From Saccharina japonica (lineage: Eukaryota; Sar; Phaeophyceae; Laminariales; Laminariaceae): a DNA stretch of 64,000 nt. Location: assembly GCA_008828725.1 (NCBI GenBank), contig MEHQ01002955.1, positions 98,549-162,548 on the forward strand, in the 5' to 3' direction. The notes under the pieces are model-generated. The model was not told the DNA's origin and searched no databases. It saw only the letters and a list, made by a program, of their open reading frames with translations. Made by a program: the position numbers and the translations under genes. Shown piece by piece: positions 46,554-57,554 of this stretch. Numbering within the stretch: position 1 is the stretch's first letter; every line of letters starts with the position of its first letter.

Positions 46554-47057
46554 GACGCATGCTACGATAGAGGTATAACTTTTTGCTGATTGTTTTTCGC
46601 AACGATCTATTAAAGGCTCCTTCACCCAGAATCCTCGGGCGTTTGAATCTTGTGTTGCAATATGTTTAAGAATATACGTCGGTCATGAGATTGCTTATCG
46701 GACGCGTGCTACGGTAGAGGTAGCACTTTTTGGCTGAATCGTTTTCTGAACGATCGGGCTCCTTAACCCAAATTCGTCGGAATTTTATTTTTGAGACGAA
46801 TAGTGTTTCAGGGTACACTTCGGACATGAGATGTCTCATCCGGTAGCACTTTTATTTTCTTCCAAAACCATTTGTTCGGTGAGGTATGACGCTCCTTAAG
46901 TGAAGAGCTCAGAAAAATCATCGTGCACCTCTATCGTAACATGCGTCATTCGGGTAACACTGTTATCTTCTTCCAAATTCCGTTTTTCTGTGAGTTCTGG
47001 AGCTCCTCAAGTGAGGAGCTCAGAAACACATGGCGCACCTCTATCGTAGCGTGCGTC
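46554..47057. mobile_element. MITE-A copy 6, containing copy 7
   Basis: Outer ends GACGCATGCTACGATAGAGG and, in complement, GACGCACGCTACGATAGAGG. Outer length 504 bp minus the inner 247 bp gives 257 bp, the family length. Subterminal GGAGCTCCTCAAGTGAGGAG is well kept. Confidence 0.8.
46701..46947. mobile_element. MITE-A copy 7, nested in copy 6
   Basis: GACGCGTGCTACGGTAGAGG to CCTCTATCGTAACATGCGTC. It sits in the AT-rich centre of the outer copy. The inner copy has the clearer centre (ATGAGATGTCTCATCCGG) and must be younger. TATCG on the left and ATTCG on the right may be a mutated target duplication. Confidence 0.8.
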
Positions 47058-47683
47058 AGCAGTATATCAATGACCGTATCCCGCCCCCTTTGGTGACGAC
47101 GGGAATTCCGATACGGAGACGTAGAAGCGGTTACACTCTAAAACACACAGCATTATGTACCTCCCATACACCGGGTACCGAGTTAGGCGACTTTATCAAA
47201 CGCGCAACCCCCCGTGCCCAGTAACAAGAGCTAGAACCCACTATAAGTACGATGGACTGAAAAACAAAAACACGTACGTTGATGCTTGCGGAATAGTCCT
47301 GATCCTAGTAGACAGTTGCTGAACAACGACCCCACCAGTAGTGTAGGCATTAGTGCAGGCATACCTAATATGTCCTACGACGGCGTTTAGTCTTACTTGA
47401 TATAGAAAACTGCAAGTAGTTACGTCAGGGTCAGGGCTTAGAACAACCGACAACGACAAGATGAAAAACAAAAAGCGCGCACGCCATTCGGAGCTCTAAA
47501 TACAGCTCGTAGATTGTTGATCGTGGAAGCTATCTCTACCCTTGTCACCCAGAAATACACCCAGTCGCAAATGTGTACATTTCCTTGCGAGCAAAGACGC
47601 CCACAAGTTCAACTGGCTACACATTTGTTCACGCACGAAACTTCCGAAAACAAGATGCGCGGCGCTACGGATACGCATCACAT
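47058..47683. other. no gene recognised
   Basis: Sequence downstream (in gene sense) of the copy 3 C-terminal exon. No poly(A) signal that I would defend and no repeat. Confidence 0.35.
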
Positions 47684-48205
47684 TCAAGGGCGGAAGTGCA
47701 CACGGCGGCGTTTCGGGCTGCTGGCGGTTTCATCGCTGGTGGTTTCATCGGGGGCGGTTTTGTGGGCCTTCGTCGTGATTGCGTGTCGGCGACGAATCTC
47801 TTGTACGGCCTTCACGTACGTGGCTGCATCGGTTGAAGGGGCATCCTTGATTTTTTTCAGAGCGGCTAGGATTTCTTGATCGGTTGCCCGAAATATTTTA
47901 CCGTCCGAAGACACCGCTACCTTCTTGCAAAGGTGGTAGCCTTTCACCTGAGCATTGCAGGTTCGCTTGGATCCCCAGAAGGGGTATGGGTTGGGCTCGA
48001 TGTACCATGGCATCGGCCCTGGGATAGCAGTGATGAAGTCTTCGTATGAAGATTTGCGGATTCTCTCGATGTCGTTCGAACCGTCCCAGTAACCTTTGCC
48101 GGGAACGACAAACGGCCTACACTCGCGTGACCATCTGTTCTTCGCGAAGAAACCATGCTCGAAGTTTTCGACGAGTTTCTTGGTATCCCCGTCTAAGTGC
48201 GGTAC
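47684..48205 (-). CDS. unrecognised three-copy family, copy 3, exon 2 (C-terminal domain)
   Basis: Codes on - for 173 residues to a stop. The start VPHLDGDTKKLVENFEHGFF follows GCTGAACAG, the same CAG boundary as in copies 1 and 2, although here the frame stays open 17 codons upstream, so an unspliced start at 48256 is possible. Shared blocks: CRPFVVPGKGYW, DFITAIPGPMPWYI, YHLCKKVAVSSDGKIFRATD, DAATYVKAVQE. The end is longer than in copies 1 and 2, T/S/E-rich and closes with SPKRRRVHFRP, which could act as a nuclear signal. Intact. Its likely upstream exon is 52999-52874 across 4.7 kb of mostly satellite. Confidence 0.75.
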   Translation of the reverse strand, partial: VPHLDGDTKKLVENFEHGFFAKNRWSRECRPFVVPGKGYWDGSNDIERIRKSSYEDFITAIPGPMPWYIEPNPYPFWGSKRTCNAQVKGYHLCKKVAVSSDGKIFRATDQEILAALKKIKDAPSTDAATYVKAVQEIRRRHAITTKAHKTAPDETTSDETASSPKRRRVHFRP

Positions 48206-48800
48206 CTGTTCAGCAGACAGCGGCATACACGATACAAACACGCGATGCACGGGCAAGCATCGAGGCCAGGCATCACAAACGGCTTGAACGAACCTCGCTG
48301 CTCACCCCAGCTTTCCAGGAACCTCGATTTTGCGCTGTACCCGGGGGCATAGATTGATTTGAACGAAACACTGACACTCCAACCTTCACAGCAATAAGAC
48401 GTAATGTAAGACTAACATTATGTATATCCACTATATTATTGCGGAGATCAGATTATTTTCTCTAATAAAGAGGTCACCTTGACAGGCTCGGACTCAGACC
48501 GTGATAGACCAAGAATGTCTCTGTGTCTGGTACATAAAGACAGCGCCACTGGGGAAAAACATGTCCCCAGCCCCGGATCAGACACCCTCCAACTCAAGAC
48601 CAAACCCAACAAACGGGTGGGTGAAAACTGTTTCCCCGAGTTGATACCGGCCCGCACGGTGTGGAATCACAACAGAACAACAGTAGTCGAATTATCCTTG
48701 GTCAAGGCCCACGGAGCCAGCACCATCTGGGCAAGCTAAGATCACATGCATTAGACAAAAAATAATACATACACCTGCAACCGTACACAAACCTGTGACG
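48206..48800. other. presumed copy 3 intron, satellite fragment near 48565-48670
   Basis: CCCCAGCCCCGGATCAGACACC and GATACCGGCCCGCACGGTGTGG are remnants of the 174 bp satellite separated from the main array. The rest is unstructured. Confidence 0.5.
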
Positions 48801-51800
48801 ATAACGATATCCCTTGTTTCGATACCGCCCCACCCGTGGTGGAAACCCCTAACCCACCGCCCGACTGCATGTTTTCAGGGAGTCATGGAACATACGCAAC
48901 CCGGGCAGGATAAACTCTTATCGCTGGATCATAAATGCTTCACTCCTCTGGAACTCCAACGGACGAAAACGTAGTCCCCCGAAACGATACCGCCCCACAC
49001 AGTGTGGAAACGCCAACTCCACTGGTTGTTTGCTGATTTAGCCTGGGCTATATGGAAAGCGTAATCTTATTGTTTTTCCTATTTCCTCCTCTCTTTCCTT
49101 GTCTTTTGTTTTTGGCACGAATATTTAGCGGAATTGCATAGGAAGCGCCACACATCCGTTGTAAGGGTGGCACCCAAGGGAATGGAGAACGGGGGGGGGC
49201 AACGGTTCGTAGCGAAACCGCGGCTGACGAAAGCAGGAAGGAGACGGCAGACATGGTAGGGAGGTACACTAATTGGTAGAACCTGTCTGTGCTACCTGTA
49301 TAAAAACTGCCTCGGCTACCTGGAGGATGCTTTTAGTGTGTTTCGGTTGCCTATCCTGGCCTTTGGTTCTCAGTCTTCATCTGTATACGTAGTGTATAGT
49401 TTTATATTTAGTGTCTTTCAAATTGTCTGTCTCATGTCCGGGGGAAGCACGAGACTTCCATTTCGTCGTATTTTGAAATCGTTTTTGTTTGTGTGTTTGC
49501 TTGTTTACTTCCATTGTTTGGTATACATACAAAAACAAAATCTATGTTTTTTCCTATTCGCCTTTTCTTTTCTTGGTTCCTCTATTTCACGCAGCTGGAT
49601 TGATAGCAGGGTAGATTGTGCCTATCGTATATGACACCGAGTTGTCTGATCTACTTACGGCATCGAAGCGTAGTATATGTGTGTCGTAGCTTTGTGACCA
49701 CATAACGTGTATCTCTCTAGGATGAAAAATCGGCACAGACACCGGGTGTGCTGGATGTCGACAGGTAGAAAGAACGCTGTAATGTGAAGCACACACACCA
49801 AGGCAGGAACCTATCCCATCGCCAGATCCGAAACCCTTCCATGCAGATACAACTCCCACGCAATGGGATTAAAAACATTTCTTCCCCGGGTCGATACAAC
49901 CCCACACGTTATGGAAACGCCAACCCCACTGGCTGATTGCCCATTGGCTGGGTTTCATTGAACGGATGTCGCCTGGGCAGGATAGGATATCATTCCTGGA
50001 GAAAAAATCCTTCCATGTATTTGCAACAGTAACAAACCGGGCAAGACCACCATTGTCGCCCGGGTCGATACCGCCCCGCAAGGTCGCGAAACTCCAACCC
50101 CTCTGCCCGATTGCTGGTTAGCTGGGGTTCGTGGGGCCAGCACCACCCGGGAAGGATACGGTCCTATCACCGAATAATAATTTCTTCCGTAGGTCTCGAA
50201 CTCCAACAGATCGGGGACGAACCCGGTTTCCCTGCAGGTCGATATCACCCGGCACGGTGTGAACACTCCAACACCGCTGGCTGAATTATCATTAACTGGG
50301 GTTCATGAAGCCAGCGCCACTCGGGAAATAGAGGTTGGCATTCCTGGTTGAGGAATCCTACCATACACGTACAACATCAACACATCGGGAACGAAAAGCG
50401 TGATTCCCCGGGTCGATACCGCCCAGAGGTCTATGGAAATCTGACCCGGCTGGGTGATTTGTTATTGGATGGGGTGCATAGCGTCAGCGCCACCCTGGGA
50501 GGATAGGGTCATATCCGCGGATATTTAGGCCTTTCATACATATTCAACCCAACAACCTCGGCGACGACAACGATGGACGCCTGGGTCGATACCGCCCCGC
50601 ACGGTACGGGACTTCCTACCCTACACCCTGATTGCTGGTGGTCTGGGGTTCATGGAACACACGCTACCCGCGCAGGTTAACATCTCTATCCCCGGATATT
50701 AGTTTTTTTCTATATATCTGCGACACCAATAAACCGGGGACGACGACGATTTCCCCTCTGATTGTACCATTCCCGCACGGTGCAGAAACTCCAACCCCAC
50801 TGCCCGATTCCTGGTCGGGTGGGGTTCATGGAACCCGAGCCACCTGGGCAACATGAGGTCCCATCCCCGGATAGTAAACCTTCCCACAGATCTGCAACTC
50901 CAACAAACCCAGAATGTAAACGGACGTGCCCCAAATCGATAACGCCCCGCACGGTGTGAACAGCCCGACCCCACTGGCTGATTGCTCCTGGCTGGGGTTT
51001 ATGAAGCACAGCGCCCCGCGGGAAATACCGGTTATCCCCGTATCATAAAACCTTTCGTACATCGTTGACTATAATATATCACACCAAGCGCGAAATCGGT
51101 GGTTCCCCGGGTCGATACGGTGTGAAAACTCCAACCCCGTTTGCTGACTGCTGAGAGGCTGGGGTTCATACCGCCAGAACCACCGGGGCGGGATGGAGTC
51201 GCATCCCCGGATCAGAAGTCCTTCCAACTCTCTTTAGCTCCAGCATACCGGGCACGAAAAAGTGGTTTGCTGGGGCAATACCGCGTTGCAGAGTATGAAA
51301 GCACCAACGTCCTCGACGTGTTTGCCTAAGGCTGGCATTCATGGAGCCAGCGCCTGGCGCGAGGAATTTTCTCCCTTCCCCGAAAAAACGTTCTTCCATA
51401 CGTCTTCAACACCAATAATGCAGGGGCGATACCGATGTTCCCCGTGGTAGATACCGCCCCGCATGGCGTTTAAACACGAAACACACGAGAAACTCGCCGG
51501 TGGGCTCAGATTGGGGAGACAAGCGCCACCCGGGGAATATAGGGTACCATCCTCGGATCTTTAGTATATATATGTTGCTTCAATACACCGGGCAACAATT
51601 TAATGTGGTTTCCCGGGTTGTTACCGCCCCACGAAGTGTGAAAACCTCGACTGCACTGGATGCTGTACCATTTACTTGGGTTCATGGAGCCAAGGCCCCT
51701 GACTATAACTCATGCCGTAAATCGGCGACACTAACAAACCAGATACGACAAAGACGCCCCCTCGGGTAGATGCGGCCCCGCAGGAGGTGGAAACGCCGAC

Positions 51801-51900
51801 CTCACTGGCTAATTGCTGGTTTTCAGAGTTTAGTGCAACTAGAGCCGGCGGCGGACACCGCCCGGTACAGGGTAAAACCCCCCAAACCCACTGGTTGGTT
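48801..51900 (+). repeat. satellite of about 174 bp, array 2 (about 15 units), split by Family B
   Basis: The landmark GTCGATACCGCCCCGCACGG recurs at 48817, 48983, 49890, 50067, 50239, 50413, 50585, 50758, 50934, 51111, 51273, 51448, 51618, 51766 and 51851. From 49890 to 51618 the spacing is 162-177 bp, mostly 172-177. Units are clearly diverged from each other. The gap 49050-49800 is a Family B insertion. Orientation is the same as array 1 at 15.3 kb. Not coding in any stable frame. Confidence 0.9.
49060..49800 (+). repeat. Family B, long + copy inserted in the satellite
   Basis: From about TTATTGTTTTTCCTATTTCC through GGAAGCGCCACACATCCG, GAAACCGCGGCTGACGAAAG, a T-rich centre and the terminal block (GATTGATAGCAGGGTAG to GTGAAGCACACACACC). 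It interrupts a satellite unit between CATGGA-like and CCAAGGCAGGA positions. This gives the clearest full-length extent of the family, about 740 bp. Confidence 0.75.
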
Positions 51901-52530
51901 TATCGTCGGCTGGGGGTCGTGAAATCAACGCCGTCCTAGTGTGACAGGGTCCCTTGCCCCTGTTTTCCTTTGTCAAGGTTGAAACCGTGTTACACTGTAG
52001 GAATGGGTAGCAATCACTGCCTTTCTGGTGGAAGGGCGACTGCACCATTCTGGAATAACTCCTTCCTCCATTTCTGGACAATACCAAAGCGCCATAAGGA
52101 TGTATTGTAGGGTATGTAACGGGAAACAGGTCAATTTATGACGTGAGGTTGTATGGGATGCATCCATTCACGATAAGTTGAGACATCAAGAAGTGTGTTC
52201 CTCCGAGCCGGATGATATCCAAGCGAGCTGTCCAAACACAGTTGGAGAAGCTCTGAAATCCAAACTAAATTTGCTTAGACGACCTCCGCGTGTTTGGTTG
52301 TTAGGAAATTCAAATAGTCTGAAAATACCTACAGAACAGTGCGTTGTCACGTGTCACGTCTGACGGCAGTGTCGCTGTGGATTCGTGGTTTGACAAGATC
52401 CCTGCCCGCGATCTGAGCCCAGGGGAAGGATATATTAAAGAGGTCGCCAAACAGGCAGCAATATGTAGCAGGTGGATGCGTACGTAGGAAGCGAGCGCTC
52501 AGAAGTTTCCCACGACACAGATTGACGAAA
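51901..52530. other. no gene recognised
   Basis: Lies between the satellite and the hexamer microsatellite. Short open frames only. Confidence 0.4.
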
Positions 52531-52559
52531 CAACACCACTACCATTTCTACTGCTACGT

Positions 52560-52712
52560 GCACTGCAACGTGTACTGCTACGTATACTGCTACTGCTACT
52601 GCTACTGCTACTGCTACTGCTACTGCTACTGCTACTGCTACTGCTACTGCTACTGTTACTGTTACTGTTTTTGCTACTGCTACTGCTACTGCTACTGCTT
52701 CTGCTACTGCCA
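52560..52712 (+). repeat. (TACTGC)n hexamer microsatellite
   Basis: About 20 units of CTACTG with a few GTTACT and TTTTGC variants. Repetitive peptides read from it are not a gene. Confidence 0.95.
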
Positions 52713-52873
52713 CTACTCCTACGAGTGATAGCGGCACATCGATACAAGTTTATGTCGGTACAGCCACTAGCCTTAACTGGGTAGTCTGTAGATTGTGCCA
52801 TATAAATACGCTTTGTTGCGAATCGGTCTTCGCGCGAAAGCAGAACCAGCACGAGCTGCTGTTACGGTCATAC

Positions 52874-52999
52874 CTCTTCCTTCTCGTCAGCGTCTTCCTC
52901 GTCATCATCATCCACCTCGTCGTCTTGTTTGCTGCCCACGAACTCTACCTCCGTCTCCACATCTGAGTCCCCCTCCGAACTAGCCTCCTTACATTCACC
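52874..52999 (-). CDS. unrecognised three-copy family, copy 3, acidic exon
   Basis: On - strand, CCCCCTTTTCTTCAG (a strong pyrimidine-rich acceptor) precedes GGTGAATGTAAGG, and 42 codons run to GAAGAG followed by GTATGACC. The peptide is very acidic, with SEGDSDVETEVEF in the middle and DDDDEEDADEKEE at the end. The end matches the ends of 5793-6158 and 35898-36275 in codon sense and at the GAAGAG/GT boundary, and both boundaries are phase 0. In copies 1 and 2 the acidic part is fused to the N-terminal exon; here an extra intron precedes it, and the N-terminal exon was not found up to the window end. Without it the gene may start outside or be incomplete. Confidence 0.55.
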
Positions 53000-53217
53000 C
53001 TGAAGAAAAGGGGGCCGAGAATATAAATATTCAGTTGATTCCCTTCACTAATAGGAGTTGAAACAGACCAGGCGACAGCTCAATTCCATGGTGTGGCGGG
53101 CGCGGTGGTATGGAGTCGCCATGGTATTCCTTAAGCTTACACCGGCATTGTTTTAGTTCCTACCAGGTACCAGACAAAAAAACAGTGCACACCACGTCAT
53201 CACTCCTGCCACACAAG

Positions 53218-53495
53218 TGTGGGATTTACTCGTATCAAAGTATGATGTGATATTCCTGAAATGTATGATACGTAACATTGCCGTATTAGTACAGTATCTG
53301 GGTTATGCCTCTGCAATTCATCTACGTAGATTGCGGCGGGATTTGTGTTTCCCCGAGGGGTTGGACAAATTATATTTGGATCCCTTTTCGGGGTCCCGGA
53401 GAAGAGTGGGCATGCGACCCACTCCTCCATAATCAATATTAATAAATATGATAATATAATTGATATATATTTTTCTTCTTCTTCTACCAGCCTCA
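53218..53495 (+). repeat. LTR-like fossil 1 (about 278 bp)
   Basis: Starts TGTGGGATTTACTCGTATC and ends CTACCAGCCTCA, directly followed by TGGCTTCCCGACTC, which looks like a primer-binding site (TGG start). It matches 56875-57161 along its length. TG..CA ends with a TGTTGGA-like start are typical of Copia-type LTRs. No gag-pol core recognised nearby, so a broken or partial element. Confidence 0.5.
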
Positions 53496-53950
53496 TGGCT
53501 TCCCGACTCTCGACCCACCGCTCTTCGTGAGCGATACTGTTGCCAAGCACCCGGTGCACGAGTTGTCCCCTTACGCTAGCGGAATCCGACTTATGGTCAC
53601 GGGAGCTCGGGCACGTTTGCAGCACCATAGGGGGCTTTGAAGCAATCGGCGACGTCTTGCCTTGGATGGCAAAGATCATCGAACAAGAAATTCGACACCA
53701 GGAGTGGGCAGACGTTGGACTGGGGAAATGGACCGCCCAGGAATTTCGGGAGCTGCAGGAGATTGCAGCAGCAGCAGCAGCAGCAGCAGCGGCGGCGGCA
53801 GCGGCAGCGGCAGCCGGCAGCGGAAGCGGCCGCAAAACGGTAGGAGAAGAAACAGCAGAAGGAACAGAGGTGTGGTCGTATGGACTTTTTATCATCTTTT
53901 CACGTACTCACAAGGAAAGAACAGCAACAAGCTATCGAGAGACACGGTAA
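53496..53950 (+). other. leader of LTR-like fossil 1 and an Ala-rich open frame
   Basis: The first 80 bp (to TTGTCCCCTTA) are shared with the second fossil. Beyond it a + frame (53540-53950) encodes a globular-looking stretch (DVLPWMAKIIEQEIRHQEW, then LGKWTAQEFRELQEI) followed by about 17 alanines from a CAG/GCG repeat. It could be the beginning of an element gene or a captured host exon; no known domain. Confidence 0.35.
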
Positions 53951-54743
53951 TAAAGCAGAGCAGGAGGAGCATAGAAGAGAGACTGATAAGGGTCGACCTA
54001 CTTTGATGCCGGGTACAGAACGAAAGCCAGCGAGCGTCTAGCTTTTACGCGCCATGGATCTATCCCCCTTCGCGACGTTCTGCGCACACCACGAAGCCAA
54101 GCATTGAGCACGCGGATAACGCTATTCTCTGAAATGCACTCCAGAAGCGCACACCAAGCCATACTGCAAAGGCGAGTCTAGCTAGGAGCAGTACAAGACC
54201 AGCGAGAAACCACCGACATCAGCATCCAGAAGCAGAGGCAAGAGCAGATAGGGAAGGAGCGCTAGCCAAAGAGCAGCGCACTGCCATCTAGCCAAGACCT
54301 CCTTGTGTGATAGACTGAGTGGACGAGTGAGATATCGGACTGGCTTGCAAGCATCCAAGACCGACCTTNTAACATAACTTATGGTCTGTGAGCGTGAGAA
54401 GAGGAGCAACATGGGAAAGCCACACCAGCATCAATTGCAAGGTATTATTTGCGGTATTTGACGGAGCAGGAGGAGCATGGGGACTGGATGGAAGGCACGG
54501 AGCATCGACTGGGGATCAGAAGTCAGCAGCAGGCGCAGGCGATGTCCGCTTCGAGCACGCGTTCGAGAGAAGAAGATGTTCAGGTTTAATTTTTCTGGCA
54601 GTTTTTTGATGGACGTACAATAGCTGATATATATATTTTTTAATAGAAGCTTTGAAGACCTTTGTCTATTTTTCAGCTATCAATTGTCTGTCAACGTACG
54701 AACTCGTCGGGTCTTCTTGGTTTTGAGTTACGTATACTACTGT

Positions 54744-55135
54744 TTCTCTTGCATGCACCTGGATTGCTAGCAGGGTAGGTCTTGCCTGTCGCATATGGCA
54801 TTGCATTGTCTGCTCTGCTTACTGCACTGAGTGTAGTATCTCTGTGTCGTAGTTTTGTGACCACAGAACTGGTACCTTTTTAGGATGATGAATCGGCACG
54901 GACACTGGGTGTGTGTGTGTGTGTGTTTTTCACATTAAACCTTCCTTTCTACCCGTCGACATCCAGCACACCCAGTGTCCGTGCCGATTCATCATCCTAA
55001 AAAGGTACCAGTTCTGTGGTCACAAAACTACGACACAGAGATACTACACTCAGTGCAGTAAGCAGAGCAGACAATGCAATGCCATATGCGACAGGCAAGA
55101 CCTACCCTGCTAGCAATCCAGGTGCATGCAAGAGA
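54744..55135. repeat. Family B foldback: two terminal blocks head to head
   Basis: 54744-54915 (+) and 54940-55135 (-) are complementary over about 170 bp, meeting at a (TG)n run. The right arm is followed by the A-rich part of a long Family B copy. Such a palindrome can form a cruciform. Confidence 0.8.
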
Positions 55136-55668
55136 AAAAAAAGAGAAAAGAAAGAAAAAAGCGAAAAGGAAAAATAATAGAAAGTAAACATACTGAAGCA
55201 AATCAACAATCAAGCAACCAAACAAAAGCATGACAAAATGAAAAGAAAAAAAAAAAAAAAAATGTCGTGCTTCTCCCAGATGAGATGCGACATCTAGTTA
55301 AAAGAAACCAAATGAAATGAAATGAACCGAAAAAAAAAACAGTGCCAACAAAGCAAGACTAAGAACGACAGGAAAAGACAGGCAGCCAGAGCACACCAAA
55401 AGTACCTTCCAGCCAGCTGAGGCAGGTTTGTGCCCTTAGTACAGGCAGGTTCTACCAGCTAGTCGGTCTGGTACTGGTACTCTACTCTGTTTGCCGTCTC
55501 TTTCCTGCTTTCGTCCGCCGCGGTTTCCCTACGAACCCCCCCACCCTCCGTCTCAATTCCCTTGGGCGCCACCTATACAACGGATACGTGGCACTTCCTA
55601 CTCAGTTCCGCTTCGTTCTCGTGCCACACACGAGAGTCCAGGAATGAGAAGAGGAAATAACAAAAAAC
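54925..55668 (-). repeat. Family B, long - copy
   Basis: Terminal block, A-rich centre, GCCAGCTGAGGCAGG, then CTGCTTTCGTCCGCCGCGG and GCCACCTATACAACGG to GAGGAAATAACAAAAAAC. About 740 bp. 54940-55437 is almost identical to 57940-58448, showing a recent copy event. Confidence 0.8.
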
Positions 55669-56329
55669 AAAGTGTATACGTATATACGTAGCTAAGCAAC
55701 CAAAGAGTGGGAGTTGTCGGTTGTGACGGAAGCTTGTTTTGTTTTTGCTTAAGAGGTATTCATATAGCTACGGTGATTCAGCATACTGCTACATACAGCA
55801 CCACTACTGGCTGCTCACACCACCTGCTCTATGTTGTTGTGAGTTACGTGCTACATATGTTACTACTGACGTATACTTCGGATATACGTATATGCAGGCC
55901 AGCTATTTTATTATATTTTTCATTATGTTATCTCTCACGTATTACCGATTCGGAGATCCAGAGAAGAAGCAGGCAGTTTTCTGTATGCGGACATTTTTAT
56001 GGCCACGAAGGTCGTATATACATCCATGCATACATATAAGACACTGCGTTACACCATGGTACAAAGCAACTGCGAACGCACTACTCGTACTGCAGATAAA
56101 GGTTATCATGGTTGGGATAATACGATGGTGGAAAATTCCGGGCGTTGTGATATTATATGAATGAATCGTTTTGTCTTTCCGCGTATGAAATGAGGATCTG
56201 ATATGCGTTGGTATTCGGGGTGTTTCTACGAGAGGGATTGGGAAAAGGGGGTGCTGAAGATTTCCCAGCAGACATTCGCTGAACAATTGGCGGATGAATT
56301 CGGGATTGGTTGTTAATTGCTATTTGTCT
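55669..56329. other. no gene recognised
   Basis: AT-rich sequence of CTACATATG/TATACG type. Short frames only. Confidence 0.35.
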
Positions 56330-56566
56330 TCAGAGATTGGTTATTGATCCTTCGGGATTGGTTTTTGATTTTTGATTGGGTTTTTCGAGATTGATTATTG
56401 ATCCTTCCGGATTGGTTTTTGATTTTTGATTGGGTTTTTCGAGATTGATTATTGATCCTTCGGGATTGGTTTTTGATTTTTGATTGAGTTTTTCGAGATT
56501 GATTATTGATCCTTCGGGATTGGTTTTTGATTTTTGAGTGGGTTTTATGGGTTTTGAAGTTAGCAC
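56330..56566 (-). repeat. 54 bp minisatellite, about 4 units
   Basis: The unit contains GGATTGGTTTTTGATTTTTG and CGAGATTGATTATTGATCC, period 54 bp. Read on - it gives an 18-residue repeat (KSKTNPEGSIINLEKPNQ) through one open frame of 78 codons. The period keeps the frame, but there is no other sign of a gene. Confidence 0.85.
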
Positions 56567-56874
56567 TACTGCAGTAAACTTGTTTCGACCTATCTACAAC
56601 GAGCTGATGACCGTTTGATTATCGCGGACTGATATCCCTAGTTTCGGCAGCTGAGTGTCTTGGGAAGATTGTTGAAGTGTGAGCCTGTATGGTTTAGATT
56701 TAGGTATTTTAATTTGATTGATTTTGCTTGAATTTCTGGTATTTCGGACTGGTTTGTTTTTATTTTTGAGATTTCAAGCTGTTATCATAAAAAAGGCATT
56801 TTTGGTGCGTAGGTTTTGTTTTTGATACTTCGACTGGACGGAAGTTATCAGGACTGTGAAACGAGCAGGGGGAG

Positions 56875-57240
56875 TGTTGGATTCACTCGTATCAATTTCT
56901 GATGTGATACTCCTGAAATTTATGATACGTGCAATTGCCGTAATAGTACGAGTATCTGGGTTGTGCCACTGCAAGTCATCGACTGAGATTGATCGAATAT
57001 CTTATATTCTCCGGGACGAAGTTGCGTATTATTGCGTTTGACCTGTTTTCAAGGGTCATAGAGCTGAAGAGCGGCCAGAGGCCCCCTTCTGTTCAGTTCA
57101 GTAAGTTAGTCAATTTGGTGCAATAATAATATACATTTTTCTTCTTCTACTACCTGCCTCATGGCCCCCCGACACCCGACCCACCGCTCTTCGTGAGCGA
57201 GGCTGTGCCAAGCACCCGGTGCACGAGTTGTCCCCTTAGG
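56875..57240 (+). repeat. LTR-like fossil 2 with leader
   Basis: 56875-57161 starts TGTTGGATTCACTCGTATC and ends CTACCTGCCTCA; TGGCCCCCCGACACCC follows. The shared leader runs to TTGTCCCCTTA and then stops matching. Because both copies carry the leader downstream, they are two separate 5' ends rather than the two ends of one element. Confidence 0.5.
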
Positions 57241-57554
57241 GGGGGTAGGTGTATGATATCCAAATTCCTCGCCGCCCTGCGCAAACGTTAAAATCTTCCA
57301 GCCGTGCTACGAGTACCGTACAGAAAAAAAGTGAACCAAGTAATAAAGTCTCATCACAGCCGACATTCTTTTTTTTTCATCATTTGTTTTTCCCCCCAAC
57401 AGTTTTTCGTTTGACAGTTCCATCACAAGTCACAAATGAAATGTCCCCTGGTGGAAAAACAAAAAAGAGCCCTAGATCAGTCGCTCGTTAAACGTGGGGT
57501 GCTTGTGAGATTGGGACTGGGTTGGTTCGGAGGGTTGATAACACGTACCAGGTA

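Noticed and set aside
46338-46625. 95-codon frame on the - strand
   Set aside because: Overlaps the left end of a MITE-A copy and shows no conserved features.
52435-52852. Long frames of VAVAVA or SSSS residues
   Set aside because: Translations of the TACTGC hexamer microsatellite; all frames are open for trivial reasons.
53200-53895. 231-codon frame on the - strand
   Set aside because: It runs antisense through the LTR-like fossil and the CAG repeat; the + frame here has the more protein-like composition.
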